A stretch of DNA of 55,423 nucleotides from the NCBI GenBank assembly GCA_015654925.1, contig JAATFX010000007.1:1-55423 (forward strand). The letters run 5' to 3'. Each line of letters begins with the position of its first letter. Position 1 is the first letter of the stretch. Of this stretch, positions 1-7,438 are shown piece after piece. The stretch is from Enterobacterales bacterium. Lineage in GTDB: Bacteria > Pseudomonadota > Gammaproteobacteria > Enterobacterales > Enterobacteriaceae. Below the pieces are notes generated by a model. The model made no database searches. It was not told the origin of the DNA and was given only the letters and a program-made list of their open reading frames with translations. Both the position numbers and the translations under genes were made by a program.

Positions 1-61
1 AGTCTATGCCTGCTGATTCCTAAATAACGATACCTTCATCAAATAGCCTGGAGATCGGCAA
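1..61 (+). other. Left edge: end of an upstream tail gene or spacer
   Basis: All three forward frames meet a stop codon within the first 30 bases, so the end of an upstream tail gene (G/T-type chaperone in lambda order) could be present, but too little remains to choose a frame. A GGAG ribosome-binding site lies just before the tape-measure start. Confidence 0.3.
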
Positions 62-3000
62 ATGACGCAAGAAACAGCCGGCTTAATTATCAAAGTTCAG
101 CAAGACGGCGTAGCGAAAGCGGCTGATGCTCTGGATAACCTGACCGCCGCCGGAGTGAAGGCTGAAGGTATGGCCGGCAGCCTCGCCAGTGAAATGGCGA
201 ACACGAATACCGTCTCCCGCAAGGCTGCTGATGGCATTGATTTGTACGGCCGGCAGACTGCTGCGATGTCGCAGAAAGCTGCGGCAGCTACAAAGAGCAT
301 AAACGGTGTCACAGCAGATTTGGCCTCGCAGCAAGCTGCGCTGCAATCCCTGCTCGGCAAGATTGATCCGGTTGTTGGTGCATATGGCCGTCTTGATGAG
401 ATGGAGAAGCAACTCAAGGGCTTCAACGCCTCCGGCCTTCTCGATGATGAAAGCTACGGCAGTTATGCTGACAAAATTAATACCTATCGCGTTCAGCTTG
501 AACAATCCGCCGTTGCCGCTACAGCAGGGCATAAAGCTGAAGCGGCAGCAGCGCGGGAAGCCGCTCAAGCTGAAATGAAAGCCCAAGCGACTAAAGAAGC
601 GTTTATAGCCAGTCTGCGCATGCAGGCTGAAACCATGGGCATGACCACCGCCGAGTTGCTGCAATACAAAGCAGCCCAACTCGGCGTTACTGCTCAGGCA
701 TCGCCTTACATCCAAAAGTTGTATCAACAGGACGGCACTGTTAAAGCGGCAACGCTGAGCACTAAGCAGTATGCCCAGGCAATGCGCATGCTGCCTATGC
801 AGATGACCGACATCGTTACCTCCCTGGCATCAGGCATGCCGGTATGGATGATAGCTATCCAGCAGGGCGGGCAGATTAAGGATTCGTTCGGCGGCATAGG
901 CAACGCTGCAAAAGCGCTGATCGGATATATCAACCCGGTTACATTGGGATTAGGCGCGCTGGCAGGTATCGCGGTTGCTGTAGCGTTGGCCTATAAGCAG
1001 GGTAGCGACGAAAGCACGGCGTTCAATAACGCCATTGTCCTAACGGGCGGTTATGCCGGCAAGACCTCCGGCCAACTCGCCGACATGGCGAAGTCGATAA
1101 GTTCCAATATCGGCACTACCTCAGCGGCAGCTAAAGCCCTGACCTCAGCTTTGTCTACCGGCGCATTCAGCGGCGCCTCCTTGGAAGAGATCGGCAAAAC
1201 CGCTGTAGCCATGCAGGTTACAACAGGCAAGGCCATAGACGAGACTATTGCCGACTTCAAAAAGCTTGCCGATGATCCGCTGCAAGGCTCGGTAGCACTG
1301 AATAATCAGTACCATTACCTGACCAAATCGGTATACGACCAGATTTACGCTCTTGAGCAACAGGGGAACACTCAGGCGGCGCAGAAGGTTGCCGAGGATG
1401 CTTACGCTTCGGCCATGCAAAGCCGGGCCTCTGCTATCCATGACAACTTAGGGTTTATCGAAAGCGGCTGGCAGGCCGTATGGAACACAGCAAAGGGCGC
1501 ATGGGATGCGATGCTGGGAATTGGCCGTGAGAAATCGCTATCTGAACTGTTGGCGGATGCCCAGAAAGCTGCTGGCAGTTATCAAATGGGTAAGCTTACG
1601 GTGACACCTGGGCCCGGGGCACAAGCAAATGTCTCAATATTGCAAAGGGCTTTAAACCTGCAAAATGATGTAGCTGGCGTACAAGCTAAGGGTCGCGAGG
1701 AACAGGATAAGGCCATCAAAGCTCAGGCGTATGTCAATACGCTGACCGAGCAATCCCTTAGCAACGCTCAGAAGCGCACCAAGGAGCAATTGGCCTTAAC
1801 TCGCGCCATTCAGCAAGGTGCAAAAATAAGCGCGTCTGAAGAGGCTACGCTACGCAAAAATATTGACGACAGATACAAAGACCCGAAAGCGCCAAAGGAA
1901 AAGGCAGTAACCGATAGCGCCGCTACTCGCGAGCTTTTGCAACTCCAAGAGCAGCACGCCACGCTTGAGGCGCAGCTCGTTACCACGAATAAGCTGTCCA
2001 CTTCTGAACAAGCCCTGGTTAAGTTCAATCAGGAAATAGCCGATCTGAAAGGCAAGGCAATCCTGACTGCCGACCAGAAAAGTATCCTGGCAAATGAAGA
2101 TGCATTACGCGGTGCCTACCAGCAGAATGCGGCCCTGGCGCAACGGATACAACAGCGTGAGGCTTTGCAGAAGCTTGAGGAGCGCTCAGCGCAGCTCAAT
2201 GAATCGATGGCGTCGGCCTACAGTGGGGCCGGGGATCAGTATCTGCGCCAGCTTAACGCCTACGGTAAGGGCGATAAGGCGGTCGAGCGGACGGATAGTA
2301 CGGCCAGCATCTACAAGGAATACCAGCGCTACCAGGAGCAGCTTGATAAGGCTACGCCCAAGGAGCTTTTAGGCTCGGATGCCTATAAGCAGGAAACAGC
2401 CAATATCAAGACGCAGCTCGACGCCCGCTTGCAGCAGCAGAGCGATTATTACGCCCAGCTCGATGCACTCCAGGGTGATTGGACGAATGGCGCCACTGCC
2501 GCATACCAGAACTATATTGACTCTGCGAAGGATATCGCCGGCCAGACGAAAGAGGCATTCACCAACGCCTTTGGCAGCATGGAGGACGCATTGGTTTCGT
2601 TCGTCACCACCGGCAAATTGAGCTTCCGCAGCTTTGCTACATCTGTGCTTGATGATATGGCGCGTATTGCCATTCGGACCGCTTCGTCCTCGGCGCTCTC
2701 CAGCCTATTCGGATTGGTGGGTAGTGCTGCTTCGGCTTATGCCGGTGGCGCTTCGTCCGGTAGTGCTTCAGCAGGAGCTTATTCAAGCAGTGCCAATCAA
2801 AGCCTTAGCTTTAATGCTAAGGGCGGCGTGTATGACTCTCCAAGTCTGAGCGCCTATAGCGGGCAGGTAGTCAACAAACCGACCTATTTCGCATTTGCCA
2901 AAGGCGGCGGCGTGATGGGTGAGGCGGGGCCGGAAGCGATATTGCCATTGGAGCGCGGTTCTAATGGCTCCCTGGGTGTTCGGGCAAAAGGCGGTTCGAC

Positions 3001-3169
3001 AGCCGCAATGACGTTTGCTCCTACCATCACACTGACTGTCGATCAACGCGGCAATGACAACGACCAACAGCAGCAGAATAACACTTCGCTACTGAAGGGG
3101 TTGAGCAAGCTGATGGACGCAAAGCTGGCATCATTCAAAATGGAAATGGCGCGGCCTGGGTTCAATTAA
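62..3169 (+). CDS. H: Phage tail tape measure protein (lambda gpH-like)
   Basis: This 1035-residue protein sets the length of the phage tail and is thought to enter the host envelope during DNA injection. Visible features are long Ala/Gln-rich helical and coiled-coil stretches through most of the protein, a hydrophobic segment near residues 285-315 (GALAGIAVAVALAY), and a Gly/Ser/Ala-rich C-terminal part with the signature GEAGPEAILPL near residue 960, typical of lambdoid tape measures. It is longer than lambda gpH (853 aa), which would predict a longer tail if length scales in the usual way. The ATG is preceded by GGAG at good spacing. It is first in the M-L-K-I-J order. The family call is firm. 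Confidence 0.93.
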   Translation: MTQETAGLIIKVQQDGVAKAADALDNLTAAGVKAEGMAGSLASEMANTNTVSRKAADGIDLYGRQTAAMSQKAAAATKSINGVTADLASQQAALQSLLGKIDPVVGAYGRLDEMEKQLKGFNASGLLDDESYGSYADKINTYRVQLEQSAVAATAGHKAEAAAAREAAQAEMKAQATKEAFIASLRMQAETMGMTTAELLQYKAAQLGVTAQASPYIQKLYQQDGTVKAATLSTKQYAQAMRMLPMQMTDIVTSLASGMPVWMIAIQQGGQIKDSFGGIGNAAKALIGYINPVTLGLGALAGIAVAVALAYKQGSDESTAFNNAIVLTGGYAGKTSGQLADMAKSISSNIGTTSAAAKALTSALSTGAFSGASLEEIGKTAVAMQVTTGKAIDETIADFKKLADDPLQGSVALNNQYHYLTKSVYDQIYALEQQGNTQAAQKVAEDAYASAMQSRASAIHDNLGFIESGWQAVWNTAKGAWDAMLGIGREKSLSELLADAQKAAGSYQMGKLTVTPGPGAQANVSILQRALNLQNDVAGVQAKGREEQDKAIKAQAYVNTLTEQSLSNAQKRTKEQLALTRAIQQGAKISASEEATLRKNIDDRYKDPKAPKEKAVTDSAATRELLQLQEQHATLEAQLVTTNKLSTSEQALVKFNQEIADLKGKAILTADQKSILANEDALRGAYQQNAALAQRIQQREALQKLEERSAQLNESMASAYSGAGDQYLRQLNAYGKGDKAVERTDSTASIYKEYQRYQEQLDKATPKELLGSDAYKQETANIKTQLDARLQQQSDYYAQLDALQGDWTNGATAAYQNYIDSAKDIAGQTKEAFTNAFGSMEDALVSFVTTGKLSFRSFATSVLDDMARIAIRTASSSALSSLFGLVGSAASAYAGGASSGSASAGAYSSSANQSLSFNAKGGVYDSPSLSAYSGQVVNKPTYFAFAKGGGVMGEAGPEAILPLERGSNGSLGVRAKGGSTAAMTFAPTITLTVDQRGNDNDQQQQNNTSLLKGLSKLMDAKLASFKMEMARPGFN

Positions 3170-3181
3170 GCGGAGCATGAT

Positions 3182-3514
3182 ATGTACGAGTTTAAATGGA
3201 TACCAGACCAGGAAGGGACGACCGCCAAGGCTGAGCCAAAGGTGCGCGTCGTCTCCTTCGGTGATGGGTATGAGCAGCGGCAGAAGAACGGTATTAACCA
3301 CGACCTGCGCAGCTATTCGCTATCCTTTACCGGTGACGGCGTGTACATCAAGGAGATACTGGATTTCCTTGAGGAGCGGGGCGGCGTGGAAGCATTCATC
3401 TGGAAGGCACCGGATAAGTGGATCAACCGCACCTTCAAGGCCACAGATTGGACATACCCGCTGAACGGGATATGGGAAACCATAACCGTGACCGTGCAGG
3501 AAGTCGTTGCATAA
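3182..3514 (+). CDS. M: Phage minor tail protein M
   Basis: This 110-residue protein matches the lambda gpM family (phage minor tail protein), a tail-tip component joining the tape-measure/tube end to the L-K-I-J tip. The sequence shows the family pattern: FKW near the start, a VSFGDGYEQR motif near residue 25, an FTGD turn near residue 50, and ITVTVQEV at the C terminus. It starts 12 bases after the tape measure with GGAG upstream, so translation within the tail operon is likely continuous. Length is normal for the family. Confidence 0.88.
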   Translation: MYEFKWIPDQEGTTAKAEPKVRVVSFGDGYEQRQKNGINHDLRSYSLSFTGDGVYIKEILDFLEERGGVEAFIWKAPDKWINRTFKATDWTYPLNGIWETITVTVQEVVA

Positions 3515-3589
3515 CTCTTACGATTTGCGTTCCTTTGCGCACCCCTGGTGATATGCTGTTGCGAAATGTAACGAGTGGGGGAGCAGCCA

Positions 3590-4306
3590 ATGGATACAGA
3601 AGCAGATCCGCTTCTTGATCAGGTTGTTGTATATGTAATTGAGAGAAAATCTGCATCCATCTCAGGCGTGCAGAGACAATTCAGGATTGGTTATTCTAGG
3701 GCAGCTCGCTTGGTTGATACGCTCCAAGATGTAGGGTTAATCAGCGACCCAGGCAAGGACGGTAATCGAACTTTGCTGATAGTGGATCAGGAATTGGCTT
3801 TAGGGAAAATATCAGATTATTATAAAACAAAAGAATTATTGTCTGCCTTAGAATATAAAAATATTGATCCAGACGGCTTTAAGCTTATTGAAAATTATGA
3901 ACAGGCTATGTTATTCAAACAACAAGGGAATTACGGAGAAGAGGAAAGGTTTTTGTTGCCATCTGTAAACCCACCAAGTATATATACAGGCCACTATAGA
4001 GAGCTGTTTATCATTTGGCGAATGGTAATAAAAATGTACGCCAAGCAAGGAAAGGATATGGATATTGTATCTCTGCTTAAAAGAATGATATCCCTTGACG
4101 AAGAAATGCTATCTGAATTGTGTAGATACTGGTCTGAGCGACACGGAACGGTTCGCAATCGTGAATATTTTATCGGTTCAAGTAATTTGAAAGTAAATGA
4201 TATTAAACATCTTAAAAACGCATCCATATCATGTGCCGATAATGAGGGCATTCTTCTTGCAGATAAATATTTATCAGAGTTCAGGAGCGTAAGGGCGAAA
4301 ATATGA
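3590..4306 (+). CDS. FtsK-gamma (KOPS-reading) winged-helix protein, prophage cargo gene
   Basis: Residues 6-65 closely match the gamma domain of the chromosome translocase FtsK, including SISGVQRQFRIGY and RAAR of the DNA-reading helix. The motor and membrane parts of FtsK are absent. Of three residues I recall as contacting KOPS in E. coli FtsK (N1296, R1300, E1303), the equivalents here are S36, R40 and D43. Residues about 70-238 are a charged, helical domain I do not recognise. I chose the ATG at 3590 because a GGGGGAG ribosome site fits it better than the upstream GTG at 3575. The DNA is clearly AT-richer than the tail genes, which suggests acquired cargo. It overlaps the next gene by ATGA, so the two are probably co-translated. 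A weak promoter-like pair (TTGCGT near 3525, TGATAT near 3549) precedes it. Confidence 0.8.
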   Translation: MDTEADPLLDQVVVYVIERKSASISGVQRQFRIGYSRAARLVDTLQDVGLISDPGKDGNRTLLIVDQELALGKISDYYKTKELLSALEYKNIDPDGFKLIENYEQAMLFKQQGNYGEEERFLLPSVNPPSIYTGHYRELFIIWRMVIKMYAKQGKDMDIVSLLKRMISLDEEMLSELCRYWSERHGTVRNREYFIGSSNLKVNDIKHLKNASISCADNEGILLADKYLSEFRSVRAKI

Positions 4307-4725
4307 AGAAAATAATTAGTTGCTTATTTGCTTTGCTGTTGTGTGCATGCTCAACACAAGTCGTTCCCCCATCTAAAGCATTGTCAGTACCCACCGACCG
4401 TGTCTTCAAATATCAATCGCCAACTAGTGGAGACTCAAAGCTTGTAGTTGTGAGAGACAGCGGCATGGTTGGCAGCATGTGTTACGCGAGCGTATATATT
4501 AACGGCGATCTTGTGGCGCGGTTAGGCACCAAGGAAAAGGTAAACCTGAATCTCAATCATGGTGAAGTCGCAGTGGGTACAAAACTGGATGGAAGCGGAA
4601 TATGTAGCTTTGGCGGTGAAAGGCAAGAGGTCTTTGTTACAGTTTCGCCAGGAGAAACAAAATATCTGAGAATATTTACTGATCAAAATGGGAATATGGA
4701 TATTCGACCGACTACATTGCAATAA
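4303..4725 (+). CDS. Prophage-encoded lipoprotein
   Basis: This 140-residue protein begins MKKIIS, has a hydrophobic run, and ends its signal peptide in LLCAC, a lipobox with lipidated Cys at about residue 16. The mature part has paired cysteines and beta-rich segments (ASVYINGDLVARLG, VTVSPGETKYLRIF) seen in small enterobacterial surface lipoproteins of the DUF2846-like type. Function is unknown. In lysogens such proteins may alter the envelope or block superinfection, but that is inference. It is translationally coupled (ATGA overlap) to the FtsK-gamma gene and followed directly by a terminator, so the two genes form one cargo unit between tail genes M and L. Confidence 0.75.
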   Translation: MKKIISCLFALLLCACSTQVVPPSKALSVPTDRVFKYQSPTSGDSKLVVVRDSGMVGSMCYASVYINGDLVARLGTKEKVNLNLNHGEVAVGTKLDGSGICSFGGERQEVFVTVSPGETKYLRIFTDQNGNMDIRPTTLQ

Positions 4726-4745
4726 AAAAAATACAAATTCCAATG

Positions 4746-4771
4746 AACCCGGGCACCGTGCCGGGTTTTTT
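4746..4771 (+). terminator. Terminator after the lipoprotein cargo unit
   Basis: A GC-rich hairpin (ACCCGG-GCAC paired with GTGC-CGGGT, one bulged G) is followed by six T residues. It ends the FtsK-gamma/lipoprotein unit and lies only about 15 bases before the L start codon. Tail-operon transcription must read through it, presumably by phage Q-type antitermination. Confidence 0.75.
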
Positions 4772-4785
4772 AATGGGAGTAATCC

Positions 4786-5481
4786 ATGCGAGACATCCCG
4801 GCGTCAATGCGTATTGATGTCACCCAGATCGAGCAGCCCGCGTTATTAGAACTATTCGAAGTTGATTTAACGGAGTTCGGTGGCGATATTTATCGGTTCC
4901 ACTCAGGCATGAATGGACGGCTTCAGCCTGTTGTGTGGCAGGGGCATACATACCAGCCGTACCCGGTGGAGGCATCTGGCTTCGAGGTGAGTGGTGCAGG
5001 CACCAGTAACCGACCGACGTTAACCCTTGCCAATATCAGCGGATTAATCACCGGCATTAATCAGGATTATGACGACGCAGTGGGCGCCATCGTTACCCGT
5101 CGGCAGGTTTACGAGCAATGCCTCGACGCCGTGAACTACCCCAACGGAAATCCCCAGGCAGATCCAACCCAAGAATCTGTCACGCGCTATATCATCGAAC
5201 AATGCTCAAATCTGCAAACCGAGTTTGTCTCATACGTCCTTTGCCTCCCAAGCGAGAGCGACGGGGCCTTACTGCCGACACGAACCATCCTGGCTGACGT
5301 TTGCTCATGGGTATATCGATCAGCTGATTGCAGTTACACCGGCGGGCCGGTGGCCGATGAATTCGATCAACCGACATCTGACAGCAGCAAAGATAAGTGC
5401 GGCAAAAAAATGCGGTCGTGCAAAATGCGCATGACAGTGCTCGCCTTCGCGGGATTCCCGGCGGCGTCCAAGATCAAATAG
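4786..5481 (+). CDS. L: Phage minor tail protein L
   Basis: At 231 residues it matches lambda gpL (232 aa), a tail-tip hub protein that in lambda carries an iron-sulfur cluster. The C-terminal part shows the expected cysteine spacing (CSNLQTEF, VCSWVYRSADCSYTGG, KDKCGKKMRSCKMR) and ends in the family's GFPAASKIK-type tail, so the gene is intact. The ribosome site (GGGAG) lies immediately after the terminator hairpin. It overlaps no neighbour and is followed after 11 bases by K. Confidence 0.88.
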   Translation: MRDIPASMRIDVTQIEQPALLELFEVDLTEFGGDIYRFHSGMNGRLQPVVWQGHTYQPYPVEASGFEVSGAGTSNRPTLTLANISGLITGINQDYDDAVGAIVTRRQVYEQCLDAVNYPNGNPQADPTQESVTRYIIEQCSNLQTEFVSYVLCLPSESDGALLPTRTILADVCSWVYRSADCSYTGGPVADEFDQPTSDSSKDKCGKKMRSCKMRMTVLAFAGFPAASKIK

Positions 5482-5492
5482 CAGGCTCTCAA

Positions 5493-6236
5493 ATGATAGA
5501 AGATGACATTTTGGCTCATGCCTCGGCGTGCGCTCCGGCAGAGTGCTGCGGTTTGGTTGTGGCCGGCGAGTATTTCCCGTGCCGCAATATCTCACCCGAC
5601 CCCAATAACTATTTTGAAATCGACCCGGTTAGCTGGGCCGCAGCGGAGGACAAAGGCGAAGTTGAGGCCATTGTCCATAGCCATCCCGGCGGCATGCCGT
5701 TTCTTAGTGAGGCTGACCGGGTAACGCAATGCCAGTCTGGATTTCCCTGGTGGCTGGCTTGCGGTGAAACCATACGAAAATTCCGCTCCGTGCCACCGCT
5801 GCTGGGACGAAAGTTTGAACATGGCGTGATGGATTGCTACACGGTCATGCGCGACGCCTATCACCTGTGCGGCCACGATTTGCCCGACTTCGAGCGGCAG
5901 GATGATTGGTGGGAAGGCGATCAGGATTTATACATCGAAAACATGGAAGCGGGCGGCTTTACTCGGCTAGCCGACGATGCCGAAATTCAAGTCGGTGACG
6001 TTTTCTTAATGTGCCTGGGTACCACTGGACAGAACGTCCCGAAAGCCAACCATTCCGCTATCTACATTGGCGACCAATTCATCCTGCACCAACGGCCAAA
6101 CACGCTCAGCAAGCGCGACGTTTACGGCGGGTATTGGCAGCGTTTCACTCATTCAGTCTGGAGATACAGCGCATGGCAAAAGTCAGATTTTACGGGGATC
6201 TCAAACGATTTGGCAGCGACTTCCAGCTTGAAGTAG
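5493..6236 (+). CDS. K: Phage tail assembly protein K (JAMM + NlpC/P60 peptidase)
   Basis: This 247-residue protein has the two-domain layout of lambda gpK. Residues about 1-95 form a Mov34/JAMM metalloprotease fold with the zinc motif H62-S-H64-P and S72-x-x-D75. Residues about 105-240 form an NlpC/P60 cysteine-peptidase fold with Cys115 and His187. It probably processes tail-tip proteins or cell-wall peptide during assembly or entry. I chose the ATG at 5493, which matches the family N terminus and follows the L stop, rather than the longer open frame starting inside L. Its 3' end overlaps the start of I by 64 bases. Confidence 0.88.
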   Translation: MIEDDILAHASACAPAECCGLVVAGEYFPCRNISPDPNNYFEIDPVSWAAAEDKGEVEAIVHSHPGGMPFLSEADRVTQCQSGFPWWLACGETIRKFRSVPPLLGRKFEHGVMDCYTVMRDAYHLCGHDLPDFERQDDWWEGDQDLYIENMEAGGFTRLADDAEIQVGDVFLMCLGTTGQNVPKANHSAIYIGDQFILHQRPNTLSKRDVYGGYWQRFTHSVWRYSAWQKSDFTGISNDLAATSSLK

Positions 6237-6751
6237 ATACAGGCGCGGAGGCAATTCGGGCGCTGCTCTTCCAAATCCCTGGTCTGCGACAGCACCTTAG
6301 AGAGGGTCGCTACAAGGTCCGGGTGGGTGAGAAAAAGCTCGATATGGATACGCTCGAAAAAGGCATGCATGCACGGCTGAAGCAAAATACTGAAATCAGG
6401 ATCACCCCGGTGGTGGCTGGCGCGAAAAATGCCGGTCTTTTCCAAACCGTACTCGGAGCGGCATTAGTTGCGGTTGGGGTCGTCTTAAGTTTCACTCCTT
6501 TCGCGGCGGCATCGCCTTTTTTGTATGCCACTGGGGCAAGTATGATGTTAGGCGGCGTCGCCCAGATGCTCACCAAGACCCCCAAAACAAACTCATCCTC
6601 ATCTGGCACAGACAACGGCATAGCGAACAACTATTTCTCATCCCTTGAGAACGTTGTCGGTCAGGGTGATCCGGTCCCATTGCTGTATGGGCGTATGCGC
6701 GTTGGCTCGCATGTTATCTCGCAGGGCATTACCACTGATAAAACGGAATGA
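6173..6751 (+). CDS. I: Phage tail assembly protein I
   Basis: This 192-residue protein matches lambda gpI, needed for tail-tip assembly. It has an N-terminal ubiquitin-like part with an IRALLFQIPGL segment, a hydrophobic Ala/Gly region near residues 87-125, and a C-terminal FSSLENVVGQGDPVPLLYG motif diagnostic of the family. The ATG at 6173 is chosen by a GGAG site about nine bases upstream and by family length. It starts inside K, the usual lambda arrangement. A reverse-strand cargo gene follows before J. Confidence 0.87.
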   Translation: MAKVRFYGDLKRFGSDFQLEVDTGAEAIRALLFQIPGLRQHLREGRYKVRVGEKKLDMDTLEKGMHARLKQNTEIRITPVVAGAKNAGLFQTVLGAALVAVGVVLSFTPFAAASPFLYATGASMMLGGVAQMLTKTPKTNSSSSGTDNGIANNYFSSLENVVGQGDPVPLLYGRMRVGSHVISQGITTDKTE

Positions 6752-6766
6752 ATTTAGTGATGTCGT

Positions 6767-7396
6767 TCATTTAGATAGAGGTAATAATGGATAATCAACA
6801 ACAAGAAAATGACGAATGTGGTTCACCAACCATTCACAGCCACCAACTGAGCCGCCGAACCAAAGAGTTACTTTGTCGTAAATTGCCTCATCTTTTTGGG
6901 CCAGAGGGGAGTAATTCCACTGAAGCGAGTTCCTGGCGAACTCTACCGGATTGTCCTCGGATAAATCGTCTAAATAAAGATGAGAAAGCCACTGATAAAA
7001 AATGTGATCCAGATTTCTGATTATCGCTCTGTCTGCTGGTCGTCTTTCGGGGCGAAAAGAGAAATCGATATACCCGGCATACCCGCTTTCGCGGGGGCCG
7101 AAATCGCAGCCGAAGGTCATGAATAATCCGCCATTTGCATTTACTTCAATCAGCAAACGCCTCAGCCAAGGTATTTCTTTAATCTCGTGAATTTCATCAA
7201 GTCTGTGCAATTCTTTTGTTAAATCAATGCCACCATTATTGATCCCTCCATCGGAATGAACTTCCTTCTGATAGGGAAATGCCACGAAGTAGTCATTATC
7301 GGGATCTTTTTCCATGGGTAAAGTCATCAGATCTAACAAAGGGTGTAATGACCATACCAATTGAATGGTCTTTTGGGAATCCTGATATTTGATCAT
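6767..7396 (-). CDS. Unknown reverse-strand cargo protein between tail genes I and J
   Basis: I do not recognise this 209-residue protein. It is soluble by appearance, with no signal peptide or membrane helix, and is acidic and aromatic-rich (WLRRLLIEV near residue 95, FDFSFRPERR-type segment near residue 125, WFGGSVGGCEW near residue 180). It lies antisense to the tail operon between I and J, where lambda has no gene. It has no clear Shine-Dalgarno sequence, and its start faces the hairpin before J. The base composition is less GC-rich than I and J. The position suggests a lysogen-expressed cargo gene; defence or immunity roles would be guesses. Confidence 0.6.
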   Translation of the reverse strand: MIKYQDSQKTIQLVWSLHPLLDLMTLPMEKDPDNDYFVAFPYQKEVHSDGGINNGGIDLTKELHRLDEIHEIKEIPWLRRLLIEVNANGGLFMTFGCDFGPRESGYAGYIDFSFRPERRPADRAIIRNLDHIFYQWLSHLYLDDLSEDNPVEFARNSLQWNYSPLAQKDEAIYDKVTLWFGGSVGGCEWLVNHIRHFLVVDYPLLPLSK

Positions 7397-7402
7397 CTAT
7401 GG

Positions 7403-7423
7403 GATCGCTTCGGCGGGCCTTTT
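7403..7423 (+). terminator. Terminator-like remnant before J
   Basis: A CGC-TTCG-GCG hairpin followed by GGCC and six T residues sits just upstream of a GGGAG ribosome site for J. It resembles the stronger element before the tail fibre, but the left arm is degraded. It may be the remains of a terminator brought in with the cargo gene. Confidence 0.4.
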
Positions 7424-7438
7424 TTATGGGAGTAGCTC

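Noticed and set aside
83..727. 214-codon reverse frame inside the tape measure gene
   Set aside because: It is antisense to a strong family match and has a Cys/Leu/Ser-rich, non-protein-like composition.
4786..5481. Possible frameshift at the end of tail protein L
   Set aside because: The cysteine spacing and the GFPAASKIK-type ending of the family are present in frame, so the gene is intact.
5397..5492. Longer start for tail protein K inside L
   Set aside because: The added residues are not family-like, and MIEDDI at 5493 is the expected N terminus.
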